From: Clostridia bacterium | GTDB taxonomy: Bacteria > Bacillota > Clostridia > Christensenellales > Borkfalkiaceae | Assembly (NCBI GenBank): GCA_900770185.1 | Contig: CAAGJM010000037.1 | Span: 1 to 11,431, forward strand | Length of the DNA: 11,431 nt | Direction: 5' to 3' | Part shown: positions 1 through 5,711 of the stretch, in pieces | How the letters are laid out: every line of letters begins with the position of its first letter | Numbering within the stretch: the first letter of the stretch is position 1 | Notes under the pieces: generated by a model | The model's database searches: none | What the model saw: the letters and a program-made list of their open reading frames with translations, nothing else | What the model was told of the DNA's origin: nothing | Made by a program: the position numbers and the translations under genes

Positions 1-50
1 CGCCTTACGGCTGGATGTTTCGACTGCGCTCGCGCTCCGCTCAACATGAC
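1..50. repeat. Dispersed intergenic repeat, copy A
   Basis: This 50 bp block is an inverted copy of 1673-1722, matching at 47 of 50 positions by hand alignment. It carries the core GTCATGTTGAGCG (read on the minus strand), typical of short dispersed intergenic repeats in bacterial draft genomes. A diverged relative lies at 1752-1782 in the same orientation as this copy. No reading frame is evident. It begins at the window edge and may extend further left. Confidence 0.8.
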
Positions 51-74
51 AATAAGAAAATACCCCGCTAAAAC

Positions 75-102
75 AAAAACGCGCCGATAGTGTCGGCGCG
101 TT
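75..102 (-). terminator. Rho-independent terminator of uraA
   Basis: A perfect 8 bp GC-rich stem (80-87 with 93-100) has a loop of about 5 nt. On the minus strand it is followed by TTTTTGTTTT. It lies 20 bp past the uraA stop codon. A T-run also follows on the plus strand, so it may work in both directions. Confidence 0.88.
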
Positions 103-121
103 TTTATGCTTAACTGTTTAA

Positions 122-1543
122 TTAGTCTTTTTTGTCTTTATCAACGACCGTTCCGAACATAGTTTCTTCAACGGTGCCTTCTTCTTTAAGGACAACTTCT
201 TTTTTAACTTCCACTTTCGCGGGTTTTAAAATCGCGTTTACGATTATGCCGAGGATAAGCGCGCAAGCAATCGACGAAATGGTTACTTTGCCGAATTTAA
301 GTTGAAGTCCGCCAAGACCCGTAACGAGTATAGCCGCAACAATGAACAGGTTTTTGCTGTTGTCAAGGTCAACGTGTTTGAACATTCTCAAGCCCGAAAC
401 CGCTATGAAGCCGTAAAGCGCTATGCAGATGCCGCCGACTACGCAGGAAGGAATGCTTTCGATGAACAGCATTACGGGGTAGATGAACGCAAGTACTACG
501 CACATAATCGCGGTGGTTAAAATGGTGTAAACGGAAGCGTTTCCGGTTATCGCAACGCAGCCGATAGATTCGCCGTAAGTGGTGTTGGGGCAACCGCCGA
601 ACATTGCGCCCGCTATCGAGCCGACGCCGTCGCCGAGAAGGGTTTTGTCAAGACCGGGGTCTTTAAGTAAGTCGTGTTCGATAATCGTAGAGATGTTCTT
701 GTGGTCTGCAACGTGTTCCGCAAAGATTACCATTGCAACCGGCGCGAACGCTACGAACAAAGATGCCACGCCTGCACCGCTCAACTTAGTGGAGCCGTTT
801 ACGATTTCTTTAATCGCGCCGACGAAGGTTATGTTCGGAAGCCAGTTTTTAATATCGGTTATCTGTTTGAACGCTTCGAAGTTAATAAGCTGCATATAGG
901 TGTTGCCCGCCGCTTTGCCGATAAGGGTTAAGATAAGGGCAAGCAAGTAGCCCGCGCCGACGCCGATAACGAAGGGGATAAGTTTCATACCTTTCGTACC
1001 TTTAACCGAAGCAAGAACGGTTACAAGGAAGGTTACGATACCTACGAGAATCGCAAGAAGGTTGTAGTTTGCCGCGCCGCCCGCAACGTTCATAAGGTTG
1101 TTCATTGCAGAGCCCGATAAGCTTAAACCGATAAGCGCAACGGTGGGTCCGATGATAACGGGGGGCATAAGTTTGTTGAGCCATTCGGTTCCGACTTTTT
1201 TAATGACGATTGCGATAGTTACGTACACAAGACCCGCGAAAATCGAGCCTAAAATAACGCCGCAGTAACCGTACAGAACGCCCGTGCAAAGCGGGGTTAT
1301 GAACGCGAACGAACTCCCTAAAAAGACGGGGCTTTTAAATCTTGTGAACAGTAAGTAAACAAGCGTGCCCACGCCTGCGCCGATAAGCGCGGCGGATTGA
1401 CCGAGATAGTTCGTGCCGGTGTTTACGTTTACAAGGTACGGCACCAAGACCGTTGCCGCCAGAATGGCAAGCACTTGCTGGAATGCGTAAACAAGGTTCT
1501 TGCCGAAAGGCACTTTTTCGTTTACATTGTAAGTTAGCTGCAT
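122..1543 (-). CDS. uraA: Uracil permease, NCS2 family (UraA/PyrP)
   Basis: Proton-coupled uracil importer of the cytoplasmic membrane that supplies base for pyrimidine salvage. The 473-residue protein has the multiple hydrophobic segments expected of the roughly 14-helix NCS2 fold. Family marks visible are SPVFLGSSFAF near residues 71-80, AEH with Glu276 and NTTYGESIG with Glu325; these two acidic residues fall where E. coli UraA has its uracil-contacting Glu241 and Glu290. The C-terminus is a charged tail from about residue 440. The start is supported by AAGGAGAT at 1553-1560, 9 nt upstream. It lies downstream of pyrR on the same strand, as expected for a PyrR-regulated salvage gene, but repeats fill the gap and I see no separate PyrR site or convincing promoter for it. 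Family assignment is firm; uracil rather than xanthine as substrate is inferred from sequence resemblance and the pyrR neighbour. Confidence 0.93.
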   Translation of the reverse strand: MQLTYNVNEKVPFGKNLVYAFQQVLAILAATVLVPYLVNVNTGTNYLGQSAALIGAGVGTLVYLLFTRFKSPVFLGSSFAFITPLCTGVLYGYCGVILGSIFAGLVYVTIAIVIKKVGTEWLNKLMPPVIIGPTVALIGLSLSGSAMNNLMNVAGGAANYNLLAILVGIVTFLVTVLASVKGTKGMKLIPFVIGVGAGYLLALILTLIGKAAGNTYMQLINFEAFKQITDIKNWLPNITFVGAIKEIVNGSTKLSGAGVASLFVAFAPVAMVIFAEHVADHKNISTIIEHDLLKDPGLDKTLLGDGVGSIAGAMFGGCPNTTYGESIGCVAITGNASVYTILTTAIMCVVLAFIYPVMLFIESIPSCVVGGICIALYGFIAVSGLRMFKHVDLDNSKNLFIVAAILVTGLGGLQLKFGKVTISSIACALILGIIVNAILKPAKVEVKKEVVLKEEGTVEETMFGTVVDKDKKD

Positions 1544-1586
1544 AATTTTTATATCTCCTTGTATAAAATTAATTATTTTTTAATTA

Positions 1587-1621
1587 AGCGGATAGCGGAT
1601 AGTGGTTAGCGGTTAGCGGCA
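1587..1621. repeat. Degenerate heptamer array
   Basis: Five consecutive 7 bp units of the form AGCGGAT / AGTGGTT / AGCGGTT / AGCGGCA. Two more units (AGCGGAT, AGCGGCA) occur at 1790-1803. The array lies between uraA and the dispersed repeat at 1673-1722. No function can be assigned. Confidence 0.75.
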
Positions 1622-1672
1622 ACGCCCACGACGACAGCCGTCGAATGTTCTTTTGTAATCCTCACTCGTTTC

Positions 1673-1722
1673 GTCATGTTGAGCGAAGCGCAAGCGTAGT
1701 CGAAACATCCAGCCGTAAGGCG
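1673..1722. repeat. Dispersed intergenic repeat, copy B (inverted relative to copy A)
   Basis: Reverse complement of 1-50 with three mismatches. Together the two copies bracket uraA and its terminator as a 1.6 kb inverted-repeat pair. The block is non-coding. Confidence 0.85.
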
Positions 1723-1751
1723 CAAATCATATATAAAATGCGGCGTGCCGC

Positions 1752-1782
1752 CTGGATCCTTCGCTCATCGCTCAGGATGACG
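1752..1782. repeat. Dispersed intergenic repeat, diverged copy C
   Basis: It reads CTGGATCCTTCGCTC then GCTCAGGATGACG, matching the layout of copy A (CTGGAT...GCTCAACATGAC). The ends ATCCT and AGGAT can pair. A small hairpin (1740-1744 with 1747-1751) directly precedes it. Confidence 0.7.
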
Positions 1783-1789
1783 GGTTTTT

Positions 1790-1815
1790 AGCGGATAGCG
1801 GCAATCTTCGATTGC
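1790..1815. repeat. Heptamer pair followed by a small hairpin
   Basis: Two heptamers as at 1587-1621 (AGCGGAT, AGCGGCA) run into a 6 bp hairpin, GCAATC (1801-1806) with GATTGC (1810-1815). Confidence 0.55.
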
Positions 1816-1821
1816 TTTTAG

Positions 1822-1890
1822 CGAGCCGCCCTTGCCCCGGTTGTTAAAGGGGGTGCCTTTACGTAAAACGCAACGGCGGGGGGGATTTGC
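1822..1890. repeat. REP-like palindromic intergenic element
   Basis: The segment has GCCGCC near its left end and GGCGGG near its right end, with an inner CCCC...GGGG pairing and an inner self-complementary TTTACGTAAA. This layout resembles the short GC-rich palindromic elements scattered between genes in many Clostridia genomes. It lies in the 3' region of pyrR. Family membership cannot be proven from one copy. Confidence 0.5.
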
Positions 1891-1925
1891 TTACTCTATA
1901 ATAACTATCCGTTTTTAATTCCGCC

Positions 1926-2468
1926 CTACTCGCATTTTTCGTACAACTTAACGTTGTCTTCCCCGTCCGTTTCCAAAAAGTTTACGGAAACGACTTCGGT
2001 TTGCGAAGTGGGTATATTTTTGCCGACGTAATCAGCGCGTATCGGAAGCTCCCTATGCCCCCTGTCGATTAAAACGGCAAGTTGAATGGTTTTGGGTCTG
2101 CCGATTTTAAGCACCGCTTCGATTGCGGCGCGGGCGGTTCTGCCCGTATACAAAACGTCGTCAACCAAAACTACGTTTTTGCCTACGATATCAAAGTCTA
2201 CGTTCGTCGCGTTTACCTTAGGGGTGGCGGCAACTTCGCTTAAATCGTCGCGATAAAGAGTTATGTCTATCGACCCGCACGGGATTTTTACGCCTTCAAT
2301 CTTTTCGATATTGGCGCAGATTTCGTTCGCCATGGGAACGCCGCGCGTAACTATGCCGATAAGCGCAACGCTGTCTACGCCCTTATTTTTTTCGATTATT
2401 TCGTGCGATATCCGAAATATCGCCCTTTTTTTGGCTAAATCGTCCAAAAGGACGGTCTTTTCAACCAT
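1926..2468 (-). CDS. pyrR: PyrR, pyrimidine operon attenuation protein / uracil phosphoribosyltransferase
   Basis: RNA-binding regulator that senses UMP and promotes transcription termination in pyr leaders; many members also convert uracil plus PRPP to UMP. The 180-residue length is normal. The phosphoribosyltransferase PRPP loop reads VVLVDDVLYTGRTARAA (residues 99-115) with Asp103-Asp104, and the family-specific stretch RGHRELPIRADYVGK is intact near residues 136-150. The start codon follows GGAG at 2474-2477 by 5 nt. Upstream are a strong promoter and a complete attenuator, so the gene appears to regulate itself. Its expected partner uraA lies downstream on the same strand. No truncation is visible. 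Confidence 0.96.
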   Translation of the reverse strand: MVEKTVLLDDLAKKRAIFRISHEIIEKNKGVDSVALIGIVTRGVPMANEICANIEKIEGVKIPCGSIDITLYRDDLSEVAATPKVNATNVDFDIVGKNVVLVDDVLYTGRTARAAIEAVLKIGRPKTIQLAVLIDRGHRELPIRADYVGKNIPTSQTEVVSVNFLETDGEDNVKLYEKCE

Positions 2469-2477
2469 ATTAACTCC

Positions 2478-2511
2478 AAAAAAATACCTTGCAAAAGTCT
2501 TTGCAAGGTAT
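2478..2511 (-). terminator. Attenuator terminator of the pyrR leader
   Basis: A perfect 12 bp stem (2484-2495 with 2500-2511) has a 4 nt loop (2496-2499) and seven consecutive T on the minus strand (2478-2484). The T-run directly abuts the pyrR Shine-Dalgarno GGAG at 2474-2477. Its position between promoter and start codon marks it as a regulatory rather than an end-of-gene terminator. Confidence 0.92.
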
Positions 2512-2580
2512 AATCGGCACCGTAAAATAACCGTGTATCATCCGCCTTGAAGGTCTCTCTGTACCTTATTAAAGACTTTT
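2493..2580 (-). promoter_or_regulatory. Antiterminator pairing of the pyrR leader
   Basis: The leader strand at 2562-2580 can pair with 2493-2510, inside the terminator stem and loop. Two blocks match: AAAAGTCTT with AAGACTTTT, and AAGGTA with TACCTT, separated by a small internal loop. Forming this structure removes the 5' half of the terminator stem. It is mutually exclusive with the PyrR-binding hairpin because both use AAGGTA. Confidence 0.85.
2550..2567 (-). promoter_or_regulatory. PyrR-binding loop (anti-antiterminator)
   Basis: On the transcript AAGGU...ACCUU forms a 5 bp stem around ACAGAGAG. This resembles the known PyrR recognition consensus ARUCCNGNGAGGYU in the loop (C-A-G-A-G-A-G), with deviations at the fourth and twelfth positions. 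PyrR plus UMP binding here would block the antiterminator and let the terminator form. The structure is seen in the sequence; PyrR binding is inferred from the family. Confidence 0.82.
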
Positions 2581-2589
2581 ATTGCGTTC

Positions 2590-2618
2590 ATTATAACCGA
2601 CCTTAAAATTTAAGTCAA
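2590..2618 (-). promoter_or_regulatory. Sigma-A type promoter of pyrR
   Basis: -35 TTGACT (2613-2618), a 17 bp spacer and a perfect -10 TATAAT (2590-2595). The predicted start near 2583 gives a leader of about 115 nt holding the whole attenuator. Confidence 0.92.
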
Positions 2619-2647
2619 GCGTTTTTTAAAAGTTGGTGAAATTTTCA

Positions 2648-2679
2648 CAAAACCGATATTCCGCCGCTTTTATATCGGT
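2648..2679 (-). terminator. Probable terminator of the Nudix gene
   Basis: An 8 bp perfect stem (2652-2659 with 2672-2679) has a 12 nt loop, followed on the minus strand by TTTTG. It sits 30 bp after the Nudix stop codon. The stem is AT-rich and the T-run short, so termination may be incomplete. Confidence 0.55.
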
Positions 2680-2708
2680 AAAGTAATTAACCGCGGCTAA
2701 GCAATAAT

Positions 2709-3323
2709 TTAATCGAATTCAACGGGTAAATTCGGGTTTAAATAAGCTTTAAAGCAAGTTTCTATCTGCGCTTTCGTCGTTTTTTCGGTCGCCAGATTTT
2801 CGGGCAGGTTATCTATATTAAAATAATCGAACCCGAGCGTTTCGGTGTTTTCCACAAACTCTCCGCCAAAAAGCTTACACAAAATAAATATTTTCATAAC
2901 CCCGTAGCAATAAACGGGTACGTTGTGGCGGTTTCTGTCCTGTACGGCAATTATTCTTGACGGCAAAACGTCAAGCCCCGTTTCTTCTTTAACTTCTTTA
3001 ACGGCATTGTTGCCGACCGACTGCAAAACGTCGCACCACCCGCCGGGCAGCGACCACGTTCCGTTCTTTTCGTGTACGAGCAAAATCTTTCCGTCTTTAA
3101 AAACGGCGGCGCGGGTGTCGATTTTGGGGGTCTGATACCCCGTTTCGTTGCAAAAAAGTCCTTTCACCTTTTCAACGCTTTCGCCAGTTTTTTCGGCAAG
3201 CATTTCGGCGGATATTTCCCTTAACCGCTCGTAACGCTCTTTATCGAACGGGTCTTTTACGTAAGTTAAACCGATTTGCGCAATGCTTTGTATTTCTATA
3301 ATGTATTCAAGCCATTTGTCCAT
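2709..3323 (-). CDS. Nudix hydrolase with an N-terminal helical domain
   Basis: Likely hydrolyses a nucleoside diphosphate linked to another moiety; the substrate cannot be read from the sequence. ADP-ribose or CDP-choline are known for proteins of this layout. The 204-residue protein starts with a helical region (about 1-62) resembling the Nudix_N_2 type (DKWLEYIIEIQSIAQIGLTY), followed by the Nudix fold from about residue 68. The Nudix box spans residues 95-117: PGGW is present and the metal-binding core is KEVKEETG, with Glu110, Glu113 and Glu114 retained. Two consensus positions differ: Gln101 replaces the first Glu of GX5E and Lys109 replaces Arg of REUXEE. It has its own promoter upstream (3378-3406) and AAAGGA as a ribosome site about 10 nt before the start. 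Its left neighbour, pyrR, has a separate promoter. Confidence 0.9.
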   Translation of the reverse strand: MDKWLEYIIEIQSIAQIGLTYVKDPFDKERYERLREISAEMLAEKTGESVEKVKGLFCNETGYQTPKIDTRAAVFKDGKILLVHEKNGTWSLPGGWCDVLQSVGNNAVKEVKEETGLDVLPSRIIAVQDRNRHNVPVYCYGVMKIFILCKLFGGEFVENTETLGFDYFNIDNLPENLATEKTTKAQIETCFKAYLNPNLPVEFD

Positions 3324-3377
3324 AGAGACTAAATCCTTTGTTTCCCCGTAATTTTATAACGTCAAACTTGCTTTTTA

Positions 3378-3406
3378 AGTATACCACCCGCCGCCCGCTA
3401 AATCAA
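3378..3406 (-). promoter_or_regulatory. Promoter of the Nudix gene
   Basis: -35 TTGATT (3401-3406), a 17 bp GC-rich spacer and -10 TATACT (3378-3383). The -35 begins 4 bp past the comEC stop codon, and no terminator separates the genes, so read-through from comEC is also possible. Predicted 5' UTR is about 47 nt. Confidence 0.8.
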
Positions 3407-3409
3407 TAA

Positions 3410-4951
3410 TTATCTCCCTAAATTTGCAAGAAGCAGCAAAACCGCGCCTATCGCCACGAACGTAAGCGCAATGAAGCCGCGCTTTTTATCGGGGATATTC
3501 AACTTATCCGTTATAACAAACGCCGCCATGTAAAACGCCGCAAGCGAAAAAAGCGATTTGTCCGCCCCGATTATAAACGGCGCGATATAAGCCGACCCCA
3601 TCGTATCGCCGAACTTAGTCAGCAAAAAGTCGAGCGGTTTCAATATAAAATAAAGCCACTTAAACGGCATGCAAAGTAAAAGCGCGCAAAACAGGTACGA
3701 AAACACTATCCCCGCCACAGGTATAACCAAAATATTCAGTAGCGGCGAGATGAAAAGCGTGGTTTTAAAAACGTAAATAAGAACGGGCAGAGAAGAAAAG
3801 TACGCCGCTAAGTAAGGCGCAAAGAATTTAGCGGCTTTCTCGGGCAGTATTCGACAAAGCGAGTTTTCAATGGGTTTTGTCAGCAACAAAAGCCCCGCGT
3901 ATACCGTGAACGAGAGTATAAACCCCACGCTGAACAAATCGCGGAAATTAAGTGTCAGAATTATTATTCCGCTAAACCCGAGCGCCGATAATCTGTCCGC
4001 TTTATAGCCGAATGACGAGCCTATCTGAACGACCGCCGTGATGATAAACGCTCTCGTCGCGCTCGGCGTAAACCCCGTTACGGCAACGTACAAAAATGTG
4101 ATAAGCACGCATATAAACGCGCCGTTTTGCCGCTTTACGCGCATAAGCTTCAAGGCGGTGAAAATAAGTTCGCTCAAAAAACCTACGTGAAGCCCCGACA
4201 CGGCGAGCAAGTGAATAACGCCCGCGTTCACAAACGCGTCCTTATGCTCCGTTTTAACGTGACCCGACTCGCCCGTTATGAGCGCGTAAGCGGTGCCGTA
4301 AGACTTTGGCATCGCGCCTTTTAACGTGGTGAAAATAATATGGCGCACGGTATAGAAAAAGTCGTGCCCCTTTTCGCCGTAGTCGTACACTTTAACCGAC
4401 TTAACGTCTTCCGCCGTATGGGTCGTTCCGCTTTTAAAGTAATCGAGCGCGTTTTTGTCGAGCGTGCCCGTTTGCTTTAAAAACCGCGCCGTTATTTTAA
4501 TTTTCGTGCCGATTATTACTTCTTTATCCGTTTCGATTTTTATCCGCGCGGTTATCTTCTTGCCGCCCGCGTCGCCCTTTACGGTCACGCCGTAAACTTT
4601 TACGTCGTCGTAGTAATCGTAACTATACCCGACGGACTCCACTTCGCCGTCCAAGGTATAGTACCCGTCCTTTACGGCGTTATACGATTTTGCCGCCGCA
4701 ATTATGGTTATGACCGAAAAGATAAGGTAAGCAAAAAGGCATAAAACTACGGTTATTTTAGCATAATCGCCGCAATATTTACGGGTTAAAAAATAAACGA
4801 CGGTAAAAGTTAATATCGCCGTCGTTATAATAGTTATCGCCGCGCCAGCGCCGAACCTTACTAAGCTCGTTCCTGATAAAATTCCGAGTATAACCGAAAC
4901 GAACGCGCAAACAAACGGGCGCAGGTTTATAAACCGAACTTTATTATCCAT
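3410..4951 (-). CDS. comEC: ComEC/Rec2-like membrane protein, competence domain only
   Basis: Full-length ComEC forms the cytoplasmic-membrane channel through which single-stranded DNA enters during transformation. This 513-residue protein has an N-terminal membrane region (about 10-88), a soluble extracytoplasmic domain (about 90-200, like the DUF4131/OB-fold part) and a polytopic competence domain from about 200. Diagnostic motifs are ALITGESG (223-230), HLLAVSGLHVGFLSE (247-261) and FTPSATRAFII (294-304). It ends in further hydrophobic segments. ComEC proteins are commonly 700-800 residues with a C-terminal metallo-beta-lactamase domain; none is present here and no remnant follows the stop, where the Nudix promoter begins. 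GGAG lies 5 nt before the ATG. No other competence gene is in the window, so a role in DNA uptake is inferred only. The assignment to the competence domain family is strong. Confidence 0.9.
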   Translation of the reverse strand: MDNKVRFINLRPFVCAFVSVILGILSGTSLVRFGAGAAITIITTAILTFTVVYFLTRKYCGDYAKITVVLCLFAYLIFSVITIIAAAKSYNAVKDGYYTLDGEVESVGYSYDYYDDVKVYGVTVKGDAGGKKITARIKIETDKEVIIGTKIKITARFLKQTGTLDKNALDYFKSGTTHTAEDVKSVKVYDYGEKGHDFFYTVRHIIFTTLKGAMPKSYGTAYALITGESGHVKTEHKDAFVNAGVIHLLAVSGLHVGFLSELIFTALKLMRVKRQNGAFICVLITFLYVAVTGFTPSATRAFIITAVVQIGSSFGYKADRLSALGFSGIIILTLNFRDLFSVGFILSFTVYAGLLLLTKPIENSLCRILPEKAAKFFAPYLAAYFSSLPVLIYVFKTTLFISPLLNILVIPVAGIVFSYLFCALLLCMPFKWLYFILKPLDFLLTKFGDTMGSAYIAPFIIGADKSLFSLAAFYMAAFVITDKLNIPDKKRGFIALTFVAIGAVLLLLANLGR

Positions 4952-4966
4952 TTTTGCTCCGAAAAA

Positions 4967-4996
4967 AGAATAGTACCGTTTTCATCCCGTTGTCAA
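4967..4996 (-). promoter_or_regulatory. Promoter of comEC, giving a very short leader
   Basis: -35 TTGACA (4991-4996), an 18 bp spacer and -10 TATTCT (4967-4972). A TACTAT box with a 15 bp spacer is an alternative. Either choice places the transcript start within or just before the ribosome binding site, so the 5' UTR would be only about 10-15 nt. Confidence 0.7.
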
Positions 4997-5233
4997 TTAA
5001 ATTTCACCAATCTGTAAAAATTTCACAATAATCGCCCTGGTTTTGACTAAATTTAAGCCAAAAAACGAACAAACATTCAGATTCTAAGATTTCAGGCAAA
5101 CTTTGCGCGCCTTCCGTCCCGCCAGATAAAAATATTGCTAAGAAACGCAAAATAACTACGCTTAAAAAGTGTACGCCTAATATATGTTGTGATTAAAACT
5201 TAAATCTAACGCCGAAAAAGTCTCTTGAAAAGA
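4997..5233. other. Intergenic stretch without a recognisable gene
   Basis: AT-rich, with no open frame having a ribosome site, no RNA gene and no strong hairpin that I can see. GTGAAATTT occurs twice on the minus strand just upstream of the comEC -35 box (around 5003-5025), and a related GTGAAATTTTCAC occurs near 2636-2648. This may be only base composition. Confidence 0.6.
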
Positions 5234-5273
5234 AAAAAGCGAACTCCGTTTTTATATCAGAGTTCGTTTTTTT
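5234..5273. terminator. Bidirectional terminator hairpin
   Basis: A 7 bp stem CGAACTC (5240-5246) with GAGTTCG (5260-5266) has a 13 nt AT-rich loop. It is flanked by six or seven T on both strands. It lies downstream of the tRNA and the nested repeats on the minus strand, and may be a back-up terminator of that unit. Confidence 0.75.
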
Positions 5274-5279
5274 CATCTG

Positions 5280-5396
5280 TGGTGGAGATAGTTTGCCCCC
5301 TTAAACGCATAGCGTTTTTACGGGCAAGTATTTGCTGTCGCAAATAGACGGGATGCGACCCTTTTGGTCGCTTATCGCCTTTGTATCTATCCACCA
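5280..5396. repeat. Cloverleaf-like nested inverted-repeat element next to tRNA-Ala
   Basis: Outer arms TGGTGGAGATA (5280-5290) and TATCTATCCACCA (5384-5396) are inverted copies differing by a 2 bp insertion. They enclose three perfect hairpins. The first is 5293-5298 with 5322-5327, with an inner stem 5303-5308 with 5312-5317. The second is 5329-5335 with 5340-5346. The third is 5355-5360 with 5366-5371. The arms equal the 3' acceptor end of the adjacent tRNA gene; TGGTGGAGATAGT recurs at 5430-5442 as a direct repeat of 5280-5292. No coding capacity is evident. It could be a small mobile or structured-RNA element, or tRNA-end debris. Confidence 0.6.
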
Positions 5397-5435
5397 GAAA
5401 ACGCGAACGGCAAAACCGTTCGCGTTTTCTGGTGG
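5391..5435 (-). terminator. Terminator of tRNA-Ala, 20 bp perfect palindrome
   Basis: A 20 bp uninterrupted stem (5391-5410 with 5416-5435) has a 5 nt loop. The inner part ends in TTTTC on the minus strand, as in a rho-independent terminator. The outer six base pairs include the encoded CCA end of the tRNA, so in the primary transcript the acceptor 3' end could be sequestered. Confidence 0.8.
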
Positions 5436-5505
5436 AGATAGTCGGGATCGAACCGATGACCTCTTGAATGCCATTCAAGCGCTCTACCAACTGAGCTATA
5501 CCCCC
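5430..5505 (-). tRNA. tRNA-Ala (anticodon GGC)
   Basis: A 76-nt gene. The acceptor pairs GGGGGTA with TATCTCC (two G-U pairs), the D-arm is AGCTCAGTTGGTAGAGC, the anticodon stem is CTTGA/TCAAG with loop ATGGCAT (anticodon GGC, reading GCC and GCU alanine codons), and the T-arm contains GGTTCGATCC. Discriminator A73 and CCA are encoded. It has its own promoter about 145 bp upstream and a palindromic terminator overlapping the CCA end. No other tRNA is next to it. Confidence 0.96.
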
Positions 5506-5649
5506 GTTATTAAATTAAGTAAGCCGCCCGTAAATTAAAACCTTAACGGCGGTGAACGATATCGAAAACGTGCTTTCGGTACGAAGCAACTACGCCGCTA
5601 CCCCATAAAAACACGCCCGTTTTATCCGCTTTTGCCGACTATTTTGATT
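5506..5649 (-). other. Leader between promoter and tRNA-Ala
   Basis: About 140 nt separates the predicted start (near 5643) from the tRNA. I see no second tRNA, no open frame with a ribosome site and only small self-complementary pieces such as CGATATCG. It is probably a 5' trailer removed by RNase P. The length is greater than needed and a small RNA there cannot be excluded. Confidence 0.45.
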
Positions 5650-5678
5650 ATTATAACACAGTTTCCGATAAAAATCAA
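5650..5678 (-). promoter_or_regulatory. Promoter of tRNA-Ala
   Basis: -35 TTGATT (5673-5678), a 17 bp spacer and a perfect -10 TATAAT (5650-5655) preceded by TGT as an extended -10. It lies just downstream of the terminator of the lipoprotein gene. Confidence 0.85.
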
Positions 5679-5711
5679 TAAAAAACACCTATGAAGTCAT
5701 GCTTTTATTAT

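Noticed and set aside
1544..1925. Second PyrR leader or a riboswitch directly upstream of uraA
   Set aside because: No CAGAGAG-like loop and no terminator/antiterminator pair near the uraA start; the structures present are dispersed repeats.
5280..5442. Attachment-site duplication of an integrated element at the tRNA
   Set aside because: The shared stretch is only 13 bp, the interval is about 150 bp, and no integrase gene is present; the nested hairpins are reported as a separate finding instead.
5257..5490. 77-codon open frame on the minus strand overlapping the tRNA
   Set aside because: It translates the tRNA-Ala sequence and the hairpin array; no ribosome site or known family, a typical spurious tRNA frame.
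5332..5538. 68-codon plus-strand frame over the same tRNA
   Set aside because: It is the antisense of the tRNA gene, the usual source of falsely predicted short proteins.
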